Source: Rhodococcus sovatensis (lineage in GTDB: Bacteria; Actinomycetota; Actinomycetes; Mycobacteriales; Mycobacteriaceae). Taken from it: a DNA stretch of 64,000 nt. Location: assembly GCF_037327425.1 (NCBI RefSeq), contig NZ_CP147846.1, forward strand, positions 1,302,001-1,366,000, read 5' to 3'. The notes below the pieces were generated by a model. That model made no database searches. It worked only from the letters and a program-made list of their open reading frames with translations, and was not told where the DNA came from. The translations under genes were made by a program, and so were the position numbers. This document shows positions 54,001-62,905 of the stretch, piece after piece; the stretch's first letter is position 1; each line of letters begins with the position of its first letter.

Positions 54001-54507
54001 ATGACGACCAACCCCGAACACCGACTGCCCACCGATGAAAGCCTGTCGGCGTGGTGCGACGACATTGCCGAGCACGCAACGCAACACGGGATCTATATCG
54101 CCACCGCCGAGTCCCTCACCGCCGGAAATCTCGCTGCCATGCTCGGCAAGTCGCCCTCGGCGGGAGACTGGTATCGAGGCGGGATCGTCGCCTACCACAA
54201 GGACGTCAAACATTCTCTGCTGGAAGTGCCTCAGGGCCCCGTCGTATGCGAGGACGCCGCAGTCGCGATGGCTCGATCGGCAGCGAGGTTGCTAGGGGCG
54301 CAACTAGCGATCGCAATTACGGGTGAGGCCGGCCCTGAAACGCAGGAAGACCAGCCACCGGGAACGGTGTGGATCGCGGTCTACGACCGGGGCGAGATCA
54401 CCACCGACCGTCAGAATTTCGGCGGAGAGCCGGAAGCAGTACTGGCACAGACATTGTCGTTCTCCATCGCGTGCTTGCGCCAGCACGTGAAGAAGCGTTC
54501 GACATGA
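54001..54507 (+). CDS. pncC: CinA-family nicotinamide-nucleotide amidohydrolase (PncC-like)
   Basis: 168 residues, equal to the C-terminal CinA domain alone. Conserved pieces are IATAESLTAGNLAAMLGK, YRGGIVAYHKDVKHSLLEV and AIAITGEAGPE. Stand-alone proteins of this type deamidate nicotinamide mononucleotide to nicotinate mononucleotide. The next gene is nadE, which uses the downstream product NaAD, so the pair supports an NAD-recycling role. ATG 54001 has a GGAGATCACC spacing site. Confidence 0.82.
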   Translation: MTTNPEHRLPTDESLSAWCDDIAEHATQHGIYIATAESLTAGNLAAMLGKSPSAGDWYRGGIVAYHKDVKHSLLEVPQGPVVCEDAAVAMARSAARLLGAQLAIAITGEAGPETQEDQPPGTVWIAVYDRGEITTDRQNFGGEPEAVLAQTLSFSIACLRQHVKKRST

Positions 54508-54595
54508 CCCCCGAGCGGGAAGCGTTCTCCGCGCAACGGCACCGACCGCACTGGTGCCGGTGTACCCGACCGACGAGAAAGGCATTTTCACGAGC

Positions 54596-55444
54596 ATGAC
54601 ATCGCGCACTCGGACTCGAATTCAAAACGAACTCGGCGTCAAACCGTCCATCGATCCCGCCGCGGAAGTTCGCAAGCGGGTCGCATTCCTCGCCGACTAT
54701 CTTCGCGTCAGCGGCGCAGCAGGCTTCGTTCTAGGTATCAGCGGCGGGCAGGACAGCACCCTCGCGGGCGCACTCGCACAACGCGCTGTCCGCGAAGTCG
54801 TCGAACTGGGTGCAGATGCCACGTTCCTCGCGGTTCGGCTGCCGTACGGCACCCAAGCCGACGAGGACGACGCGCGGATCGCATTGGACTTCATTGCGCC
54901 GGACCGTATCGTCACCGTCGACATTCGCGACGCTGTCGACGCATCAGCTGGTTCGACGGCGACCGCATTGGACGCCGGTCGGCTCGACGATTTCGTCCGC
55001 GGCAACATCAAGGCCAGGCAACGCATGATCGCGCAGTACGCGCTCGCTGGCCAGGAGAACCTGCTGGTGGTGGGTACCGACCACGCTGCCGAGGCCGTCA
55101 CCGGTTTCTACACCAAATACGGCGACGGGGGAGCGGACCTGACCCCACTGTCCGGACTGACCAAGAACCAGGGAGCGCAACTGCTGAGGTACCTCGATGC
55201 TCCGGAGTCGACGTGGACGAAGGTTCCGACCGCCGACCTGGAGGACGACCGCCCCGCTCTACCCGACGAGCAGGCCCTCGGCGTGAGTTACGCGCAGATC
55301 GATGCCTACCTCCAAGGAGACGCGGTCGACGACACCGCAGCCGTCACCATCGAAAGATGGTACGAAACTACGCGCCACAAACGGACGATGCCGGTCAGTC
55401 CCGTCGACCGCTGGTGGCGCACCTCGCTCGACGACGGCAGCTGA
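54596..55444 (+). CDS. nadE: NH3-dependent NAD(+) synthetase
   Basis: About 282 residues, the short ammonia-using form without a glutaminase domain. The PP-loop is LGISGGQDSTLAGALAQ, with VGTDHAAEAVTGFYTKYGDGGADLTPLSGLTKNQ and the final RTMPVSPVDRWW. It amidates NaAD to NAD. Starts at 54554 or 54596 are both possible; 54596 gives MTSRTRTRIQNELG. Mycobacteria normally rely on a glutamine-dependent NadE, so this may be an additional copy. Confidence 0.9.
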   Translation: MTSRTRTRIQNELGVKPSIDPAAEVRKRVAFLADYLRVSGAAGFVLGISGGQDSTLAGALAQRAVREVVELGADATFLAVRLPYGTQADEDDARIALDFIAPDRIVTVDIRDAVDASAGSTATALDAGRLDDFVRGNIKARQRMIAQYALAGQENLLVVGTDHAAEAVTGFYTKYGDGGADLTPLSGLTKNQGAQLLRYLDAPESTWTKVPTADLEDDRPALPDEQALGVSYAQIDAYLQGDAVDDTAAVTIERWYETTRHKRTMPVSPVDRWWRTSLDDGS

Positions 55445-55501
55445 CACGAAGATTCAGCAACACCCTCCCGGCAGTGCACGACCCCGGTGAACGCTCATGG
55501 T

Positions 55502-57404
55502 TCAGCTTTCCTGCGCGATAGTGAGCCTGAGGAGGGCGTAGATCCACGCGTTCGTGAGGTCGTCGAGGTCCCCCGATACGGTGTCTGCGACCCCCGTGAG
55601 TGCCGACGCTGTGGTGGTCATGCCTGAATCGGCAAGCTGAGTGGCAGACCGTCGAAGGTGGGTGGCGTCTGTTGCCGATGCGTGGCGTAAACCCCTTGTG
55701 TGCAAGGTCCGCGAGTAGCTCCAGCGCAGCATCCGGTGCATTCTGCAGCGCGCCAGTTCGTGCAGGAAGTGTGGAAGTTGCAGTGCCCGGCGCTTCGAGA
55801 TCCGGCACGACCACACCGCGCGCGCCGGCGACGCCAAAGGGGCTGATCTGCAACACTCCGTTTCGTATGCTCAGGCGCCCCGCGACGGTGGCCTGGCCGG
55901 TCGACAGAGCTTCGTCGACGGCGTCCATTGCGCGCGGCGCGTACGACCGATAGTCGACGACTATCTGTGCCACGCTTCCCCGCTCGTCATGGACTTGCAT
56001 TGTCAATTGCTGGCTCTCGGGAGAATATTCCTTGAACAGAACGGATTCGACACGAACCACACCCACACCTCTGGTCAGGACTCGCTCGCCCACGACCGAC
56101 GGCGTGCGTCCGGCCAGCCGCGTGTACTCGGCCGCGTAGTCGGTGACCACAGTCAGCGACTTGGTCCATGTGTCGGAGCTCAATGGCATGATCGCTGTGC
56201 GTCCGATCCCACGGCGCGCGAACCTGATTCGGTGGTTGGCCTGCCGCACAGCGGATTCGGTGACCACCGTCGACGATGCCAACGCTTCGACGGTGGTTCC
56301 GGAGATGCGTCGTTTCGAGAGCGCGTGACCTGTCGGTATTCCACCGCCATGTTCGGTCCATTCGCGCCTCAGCAGATGGACGGTGCCGGAACCAGGTTCC
56401 GCGAAGTACACATCCGCGCATACGTTCGCTCCCACCCCTGTCACGTGGGCGCCGAGTGCAACGAGTCGGGTTCTGCGAAGCGGGGTCTCGCTGGGGGTAT
56501 CGGTTCCCAACGCCGTTGCTGCGGCTGCCGAGTCCCGAGATTGCCCGACCTTGACTCGTGCATCGATTTCCGCAATGACGGTCGCGGCGCGAGTGCGATT
56601 GTGTCTGGCATGTCGGGAGCAGTAGGCGTCCACCTGATCGAGCAGTTCCACACATGCGTCGGCCAACCACACGGCAGTGCCCGCTTGTATGGAACGCACC
56701 GTCCGCCGCAGGGCGACGCGCTGTACCTCCGTCAGACGTGCGACACCGTCGACGAGAACTGTCCGTGCGAGCAACAACGCCGCTTCTGCGGTGGTGTTCT
56801 CCTGTATTGTGCTACCGCCGACGTGGACGGTGTCGGTGCTGTGCGCGTCGGCCTCGCGGACGGCCCAGACTGCGAGAGCGATGGACTCCATGGTGGCCTC
56901 ATCGGAAGCGGACGACCGCGCGAGCGTCAGCTCGTGAGGAACGAGGAAACTCACTGTGCTGTGCGGCAATTCGACCCGCACAGCAGGATCGTCACCTCGG
57001 GGGCGGTGCACTGTTGCCGAGTATCCCGCTCGCCGGATCTTCTCGGCGCGTCGGATTGCCGACACCCCGAGGTACGCGAGCAGCGCCTCGTCGTCGAACT
57101 CACCCGGTGACCAGACTGTGCTCGCAGCTGCCGGATGCAGTTGTCGATACGCCACGACCAACCCCACACGGTGGCGGCACATCCCGGTCGCCCCGCATGT
57201 ACACGAGGCGTCGGTGAACGCGCACTCGGCGGGGAGGGTTGTTTCGACACCGTCGGCGTATCGTGCAACGACGGCGTGTTCGGAGACCGTCAGCGTGGGA
57301 GGTTCGGTCGACTGCACGCGCAGCGCTCTTTTGAGGAGTCCACGGTTGGCGACCACGGTGAGTGCGTCGTCGGTCAGCGCCGACAGATCGGGTCGTACTG
57401 TCAT
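55502..57404 (-). pseudogene. SWIM zinc-finger protein, frameshifted near the C-terminus
   Basis: About 630 residues when repaired. The SWIM motif is ASCTCGATGMCRH (C-x-C-x5-C-x-H, residues ~66-78). Long helical and strand regions of unknown role follow. The reading frame breaks at a GGGGTTT run (forward 55689-55695): after LADLAHKG the original frame gives unnatural sequence to 55395, while the other frame continues LRHASATDATHLRRSATQLADSG... to a stop at 55502. One extra base explains this. It may be a true mutation or a sequencing error. Such proteins are usually encoded with a MoxR-type ATPase and a vWA protein. Confidence 0.75.
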
Positions 57405-57799
57405 CGAATGCACTCGGCCACGAACTCGGCAAGACCTGCGGGTGTCATCGCTCCGACGTGCACACCCGCTCGGCTGAGTCGGCGGCCGATCTCACGGTCG
57501 TAATCCGGTTCACCGGACTCGTCGAGAGCGGCGAGCGCCAGCACACGAACGCCGTCGTCGGTCAGCCGTGTGATGGAGCGAACGAACCTATCCGAGTTAC
57601 CTCCCTCGTAGAGATCCGAGATCAAGGCGACGATCGTGCGCCGGGGTGTCTCGATCAGCTGCGCCGCGTAGTCGACGGCGCGAGTTCCGTCTGTCCCACC
57701 TCCGAGCTGTACGCCCATCAGAAGCTCTACCGGGTCCAGTTCTTCCGACGTCAGGTCGGACGACCGCGAACAGATGTCACCCGTGGCGGCCAGGGTTCT
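57401..57799 (-). pseudogene. vWA-domain protein, N-terminal part missing
   Basis: Only the last ~120 residues remain: SDLTSEELDPVELLMGVQLGGGTDGTRAVDYAAQLIE, then VALISDLYEGG and a C-terminal GLAEFVAEC. The GGGTD and SDLYEGG pieces are the late parts of a CoxE-like vWA domain. The metal-site DxSxS at the start of the domain is gone and the frame runs into the end of the adjacent MFS gene. It overlaps the SWIM gene start by four bases, as in an intact operon. Confidence 0.75.
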
Positions 57800-59006
57800 T
57801 CACAGACAACGTGATGAACAGTGCTGACGCGATCAATACGACTCCGAAAATCCAGAACACGGCGACGACGCCGCCGAGTCCGAACGTTGCACCACCGACT
57901 CCGGCGCCTGCAGCAATGCCGGATTGAACACCGACCACCACGATTCCTCCGGCGCTTTCCGCCTTGTCGGGCACGGTGAGGGTCGCCCAGTTGGACCACG
58001 CCACCGAAACTCCACCGAACGCCAACCCCCACACCACCACCAAAGTTGCAGACATGCCCTGATTCGCAGGTAACAGTGCGAGCCCCAGTGCGGCTATCCC
58101 GATCAGCAGGGGCATCAGCGCCAAAGTCAGACGCAGGCTGAGTTGGAGGAGCCATCCGGCGGCCAGTGTGCCGACAAGGTTTGCCACACCGAAGGCGAAC
58201 AACAGAGCAGCGAGGGTGGATGTGTCTACATCGACCATGGTCTCGAGCGCAGGTCGAATGTAGGTGAACAGCGCATAGTGCCCGACATGGACGAGCAGCA
58301 TGCCGACGATGCCGATCGCGAAGCTCGGATGAATCAACACCGACCACAGAGTTTTCAACCGTGCCGCGTTCTGCGGCGTCATCCTTGGCAACGCGAACAG
58401 CTGCAAGACAAGTGTCACGACGCCGAGAGCGGTGGCGGCCCAAAAAACACTGCGCCAGCCGGCCAAATCGCCGAGGTAGCTACCGAGCGGCACGGCCACG
58501 ATGGTTGCCACAGCGATACCGCTGAAGATAATCGATACAGCGCGAGGTATAAGGGGAGCGGGCACCAGCCGCATCGCAGTGGCGGCCGCCATACTCCAGA
58601 AGCCGCCCAATGCAACACCGAGCAGGATCCGCATCGCCAACAGCACAAACATGTTCGGAGCCAAAGCCACGAGCGAGTTCGACACGATCATCAGGACAGT
58701 GAAGCCCAACAGAACAACTCGCCGGTCTATCCGTCGTGTCAGGCTTGCTGTCAGTAGACCAGAGACCACTGCTGCGCCAGCGGTGACAGTGACCGCTTGG
58801 CCCACCAATGCCTCCGAAACGCCCAAATCCTCTGCAATCGGAGTCAGCAGGCTGGCCGGAAGATACTCGGCCGTCAGCAATCCGAATACACCCAGCGCGA
58901 GTGACATCACCGCCATCCACTTCGGTTCCACCGGCGGCGGGACAACAGTTGCGGGTGCACGGTTGGTTCGGGAATCGGGCGCGGTGCCGCTCAAGTTACT
59001 GGACAA
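57777..59006 (-). CDS. MFS transporter (DHA1, AraJ-like)
   Basis: 409 residues with twelve hydrophobic segments. It has motif-A-like LTRRIDRRVVLLG between helices 2 and 3 and the LGVALGGFWSMAAATAMRLVP segment typical of AraJ/arabinose-efflux-type exporters. It starts at TTG 59006 with GAGGAGA ten bases before. It diverges from an AraC-family regulator gene, which probably controls it. Its 3' end cuts into the vWA gene remnant. Confidence 0.88.
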   Translation of the reverse strand: MSSNLSGTAPDSRTNRAPATVVPPPVEPKWMAVMSLALGVFGLLTAEYLPASLLTPIAEDLGVSEALVGQAVTVTAGAAVVSGLLTASLTRRIDRRVVLLGFTVLMIVSNSLVALAPNMFVLLAMRILLGVALGGFWSMAAATAMRLVPAPLIPRAVSIIFSGIAVATIVAVPLGSYLGDLAGWRSVFWAATALGVVTLVLQLFALPRMTPQNAARLKTLWSVLIHPSFAIGIVGMLLVHVGHYALFTYIRPALETMVDVDTSTLAALLFAFGVANLVGTLAAGWLLQLSLRLTLALMPLLIGIAALGLALLPANQGMSATLVVVWGLAFGGVSVAWSNWATLTVPDKAESAGGIVVVGVQSGIAAGAGVGGATFGLGGVVAVFWIFGVVLIASALFITLSVKNPGRHG

Positions 59007-59075
59007 CGGTTGTACTTCTCCTCAATTGCATGAAAGGGTTTGAAACAACACTAGATACGATTTTCAGGATGATCT

Positions 59076-60107
59076 ATGACCGAGAAACCGAGCGTTTTGA
59101 TCGAGAGTCCGGCCGAGTCGGCTGCCGGGCAACTTTCGTCGTCCTCCCACCTCATCAGTGAACTGTTGACGAGTATGAAATTGCGTGGAGTGCAATACCG
59201 TCGTGTCCATGCCGGGCCGCGGTTCGGCATCAGTTTCGCTGCGAAACCGGGACGTGCCTATTTCCACTTCCTCGCAGTAGGCCACGCGTTTCTGCATACC
59301 GAGAACGGCACCGTCCATGAGCTGTCGACGGGCAATGCTGTGTTCATGCCTCACGGTCGACCCCACCAGTTGCGGTCCGGACCCGGTGTCCTGCTCCGGG
59401 ATATCGACAGCCACGACTGCGCACCCATCGGCGACGCGGTGGGAGAGGTGAACGTTTGCCTCCCTGACGATCCGGACCCATCGCCCAGCACCGTGTTGTT
59501 CACCGGCTACATGGAATTCGATCTGGGTGGGATGCAAGGGTTGAACCAGATCATGCCCGAGATCATGATCGCAGACGCCCACGGTGAGCGTTATCCCGGA
59601 CTTCTACCGATCCTCGCCGCGATGAGGCGCGAGACCTGCTCGGCACGCGTTGGATTCGCTGGGGTTTCAGCGCGCCTAGCCGAAGTGGTGGCAGCGATGA
59701 TCGTACGAGGGTGGATCGAATGCGGCTGCGACAATGCGCCTGGACTGGTGGCCGCGCTGGGCGATCCGCGGCTGGCCGGGGCCATCCTGGCTATGCATCG
59801 TCATCCCGGGTACCATTGGACGGTAGCGGAGTTGGCGTCCCGGTGCCATGTGTCACGATCCGTATTCGCGGAGCGCTTCCATGCGACGATCGGCGTACCG
59901 CCTCTGCGCTACGCCACGGAATTGAGGATGCTTCTTGCCAGCCAGTGGCTTGCCCAGGACACCATGTCAGTGGACGCCGTGGCTCGGAATCTCGGTTACA
60001 CATCCCAAGCTGCGTTCAGCCGGGCCTTCAAGCGAATCACCGGGCACCCTCCCGGCGCACGCAGGGCTGCATCACGTACGGAGCTCGCTGCGAGCAGGTC
60101 TGCGTGA
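59076..60107 (+). CDS. AraC-family transcriptional regulator with cupin sensor
   Basis: 343 residues. A cupin-like ligand domain (residues ~40-130, AVFMPHGRPHQL) is followed by a two-helix-turn-helix AraC domain: WTVAELASRCHVSRSVFAERFHATIG and VDAVARNLGYTSQAAFSRAFKRITGHPPG. The 69-bp region shared with the divergent MFS gene would hold its operator. Likely an activator or repressor of that exporter. Confidence 0.9.
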   Translation: MTEKPSVLIESPAESAAGQLSSSSHLISELLTSMKLRGVQYRRVHAGPRFGISFAAKPGRAYFHFLAVGHAFLHTENGTVHELSTGNAVFMPHGRPHQLRSGPGVLLRDIDSHDCAPIGDAVGEVNVCLPDDPDPSPSTVLFTGYMEFDLGGMQGLNQIMPEIMIADAHGERYPGLLPILAAMRRETCSARVGFAGVSARLAEVVAAMIVRGWIECGCDNAPGLVAALGDPRLAGAILAMHRHPGYHWTVAELASRCHVSRSVFAERFHATIGVPPLRYATELRMLLASQWLAQDTMSVDAVARNLGYTSQAAFSRAFKRITGHPPGARRAASRTELAASRSA

Positions 60108-60164
60108 CGCCGACGAAAGCGACCGTTCCGAGGAAAACACAAGAAGATGTCGTCTTGTGTACTG

Positions 60165-61340
60165 CTATGACCAACCCACAACGAGACGCGCCGATTGTTC
60201 GGGAATTGTTGGATCTACCCCGGTGAGTTTTGCAAATCGATGAAGACGATTGGAAACGGTGTTGCGGTGACAGAACAGTTCGTCGGCAGATTCGCCGACA
60301 CTCCCTGTTCTCAGATAGCTACGCACGCATTCCATGAGACGGGCACGTTCGGTATTTCCGCAGCGCGCCAAAGCGTTGTCTACATCGGCAAGTAACCCGT
60401 TTCTCGATTGTTGTAGATCCAGCTTGGCCAGTCTCGCCCAGCCTCGATTCCACGTGATGGCCGTGTCGTCGTCACTGGTGATCGTTCGTGTCAGATCGCG
60501 GGTGGTATTTGCCGCCGCTCGAAGGTCTGACAGGCCACGGCCGGCGGTGACTATTCCAACTCGTAGCGCTAAAAGGCTGCGTCCAGCTTCGGTGGCGTGT
60601 GGCCCGTCGAGGTCGAAACTGCACATGAAGGCAATCAGGATGTCCCCGAGGTAGTGGGTATAGACAGCTCGGCCGGAGCGTTCGGTTTGGGAGATGTACA
60701 CCCGCAGCGCTGGGATGTCGTCACCGGCAGCTCCGATTACCAAGAGGGGTGCATCCCGGGGGATTCTCAGCTCGGCTGCAATCGCGTCCAGTCGATCTGC
60801 GGCTGTCGATCGGTGGTCCTGGAACAGATTTGCGATGCGTCCCTGCAATGCGGACGATTCCTCTCGCAACATTCGCTCTCGCTCAGCCATGTAGGCCCGT
60901 TGCGTCTGCGCAGCGTACTCGTCGACGGTGCGGAGCACGATCCACGTGTGCCGGACCAAAAGCTCTGCGTCACTTGGTGACGACGCCGACGTGAGAGCCT
61001 CCCACAACACGTTGTAATCCAATCGGATCGCGGTCATCAACGAGGTGATGGGAATCCCCGCCCGCGCACGCGAAACTCCGACGTCGTTTGCTATCGGTAC
61101 GAAATCAGGTAGACCACCGGACCGGAGACCCTGAAGCATGGCTGAAAATGCCAGACGGCCCGACCGCTCGATCTCCGATGTCGGTAGCGGCGACGAGTCG
61201 TAGCCCGTAATCGAAGCGACGCGCTCGACGAAGGTTGCGGTCAGTTCGGCTACGTCGAGACCGTCGAGCAACTCCTGCCACCTTCTCGAGTCGCGGGGGT
61301 TCGCTTCGTCGTTGGGTCGTGGGGGGTCGAAATCGTTCAT
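60165..61340 (-). CDS. PucR/CdaR-family transcriptional regulator
   Basis: 391 residues. The C-terminal PucR-type helix-turn-helix is YLRTGSVGESADELFCHRNTVSNRLHRFAKLTG. The N-terminal helical sensor begins RRWQELLDGLDVAELTATFVERV. It diverges from an MHS transporter and an amidohydrolase, so regulation of an uptake-and-hydrolysis pathway is likely. Confidence 0.87.
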   Translation of the reverse strand: MNDFDPPRPNDEANPRDSRRWQELLDGLDVAELTATFVERVASITGYDSSPLPTSEIERSGRLAFSAMLQGLRSGGLPDFVPIANDVGVSRARAGIPITSLMTAIRLDYNVLWEALTSASSPSDAELLVRHTWIVLRTVDEYAAQTQRAYMAERERMLREESSALQGRIANLFQDHRSTAADRLDAIAAELRIPRDAPLLVIGAAGDDIPALRVYISQTERSGRAVYTHYLGDILIAFMCSFDLDGPHATEAGRSLLALRVGIVTAGRGLSDLRAAANTTRDLTRTITSDDDTAITWNRGWARLAKLDLQQSRNGLLADVDNALARCGNTERARLMECVRSYLRTGSVGESADELFCHRNTVSNRLHRFAKLTGVDPTIPEQSARLVVGWS

Positions 61341-61491
61341 CGGCCCAAGGGTAGGGCATATGCACAGATTCGAGGCGATATCCCGCGGTCAATGCCCAGG
61401 GACATTGAGCGAATAACCTGCAATGCTTGCATGGAGCCGAAATCCCCGAGGGGAGAGAAGCACACCGAATCCCTCATCCTGATGGAGAGCT

Positions 61492-62820
61492 ATGACGTAT
61501 ACACAACCGACGTCGATCGAGTTCGGCGCCGTTCATGAGCTCGACACGAGAAGCGCGAACAAGGTCGCCCTCGGCGCATTGGTCGGTTCCGTGCTCGAGT
61601 ACTACGACTTCTTCCTGTTCAGCGCAGCGGCTGCGCTGGTGTTCAACGTTCAGTACTTCACGAGCGGCAACCCGACAGTGGCTGCACTTGCTTCTTTCGC
61701 TACCTTCGGTGTGGGTGTCGCTGCCCGGCCGATCGGCGGGATCGTCTTCGGCGCGATGGGTGACCGGATCGGCCGCCGGAAGACTCTGATGATCACCATC
61801 ATCGGTATCGGCATCATCACGGCCCTGATCGGCATCTTGCCCACCTATGCGGCAATCGGCATCGCAGCTCCGATACTGCTCGTACTGCTGAGAATCGTGC
61901 AGGGCCTGTTCGTTGGTGGGGAATGGTCAGGCGCCTTGACCTTGGTGGTCGAGAACGCACCGCTGCATCTGCGAGCGCGATATGCAGTAATTCCCCTCAT
62001 CGGCTCTCCCGTTGGAACAATTCTCTCTTCTGGTGGATTCTTTCTGGTCACCATTATGATTTCGCAGCAGAACTTCGAATCCTGGGGGTGGCGTATCCCC
62101 TTCCTTCTGTCGTTGCCACTACTTCTTGTTGCTGTTTACATTCGACGCAAGCTCGAAGAATCTCCAGTCTTTCGTCAACTGGAGGAAGCTGGTGAGTTGT
62201 CCGCCAATCCCGTGAGCACGGCATTCAAGAACAGCTGGCGTCAGATTTTGATCGGGATGGCGGCCTCACTCCTCGGAATGGGCGGATTCTATCTCGTCAC
62301 GACTTTCTGTGTGTGGTACGGAGTGAACGTGCTCGGGTATGACCGAACTTTGATGCTGCTCGGAACTATTGTCGCCGCCGTCGTCGAGATATTCGTGATC
62401 TTGCTCAGTGGCCGGTTGGGTGCGCGATACGGTTCGAGCCGCGTGATCTTGTGGGGAGGAATTGCCTCCGCTGTAGTAGCACTACCCGCATTCCTGTTGC
62501 TGACGTCGGGAATTCCCGTTCTCGTCGTTCTGTCGATGACGTTGGCCGTTGCGACCTTGTCGTTTCCCTACGCAGGCACCGGTGCTGTTCTGACGGGACT
62601 CTTTCCGGCGCAAACTCGTTTCACAGGTGTTGCCGTCGCGAACAACTCTGCTGCCATGGTCGCCGGCTTCGTTCCACTTCTGGTCACAGGCCTTGTGGCT
62701 GCAGCACAGGACCATTGGTGGCCAGCTGCGTTGGTCCTGGCGCTGATCTCTCTGATCACTGCATCGGCGGGTGCGATCGCGCCGAAATTCAGCGTGGACC
62801 TTCCCGGCTTCAAACACTGA
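61492..62820 (+). CDS. MFS transporter of the metabolite:H+ symporter (MHS) family
   Basis: 442 residues with twelve hydrophobic segments. MHS signatures: GALVGSVLEYYDFFLFSAAAALVF, GDRIGRRKTLMITI, LLRIVQGLFVGGEWSGAL and RRKLEESPVF. This family imports shikimate, proline/betaine or citrate-like acids. It is followed 85 bases later by an amidohydrolase, so the imported compound probably contains an amide or similar bond. Confidence 0.9.
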   Translation: MTYTQPTSIEFGAVHELDTRSANKVALGALVGSVLEYYDFFLFSAAAALVFNVQYFTSGNPTVAALASFATFGVGVAARPIGGIVFGAMGDRIGRRKTLMITIIGIGIITALIGILPTYAAIGIAAPILLVLLRIVQGLFVGGEWSGALTLVVENAPLHLRARYAVIPLIGSPVGTILSSGGFFLVTIMISQQNFESWGWRIPFLLSLPLLLVAVYIRRKLEESPVFRQLEEAGELSANPVSTAFKNSWRQILIGMAASLLGMGGFYLVTTFCVWYGVNVLGYDRTLMLLGTIVAAVVEIFVILLSGRLGARYGSSRVILWGGIASAVVALPAFLLLTSGIPVLVVLSMTLAVATLSFPYAGTGAVLTGLFPAQTRFTGVAVANNSAAMVAGFVPLLVTGLVAAAQDHWWPAALVLALISLITASAGAIAPKFSVDLPGFKH

Positions 62821-62905
62821 GCGCATCTCCGGGTCGGTGTTCGGCAATCGACGCGTCCGCGCACCTGAGAAAGCCACCGCTCGATCATTCGACAAGGACA
62901 CTTTC

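Noticed and set aside
55989..57110. 373-residue plus-strand ORF opposite the SWIM gene
   Set aside because: Composition is that of an antisense frame and it has no recognisable domain; the minus strand has a SWIM motif.
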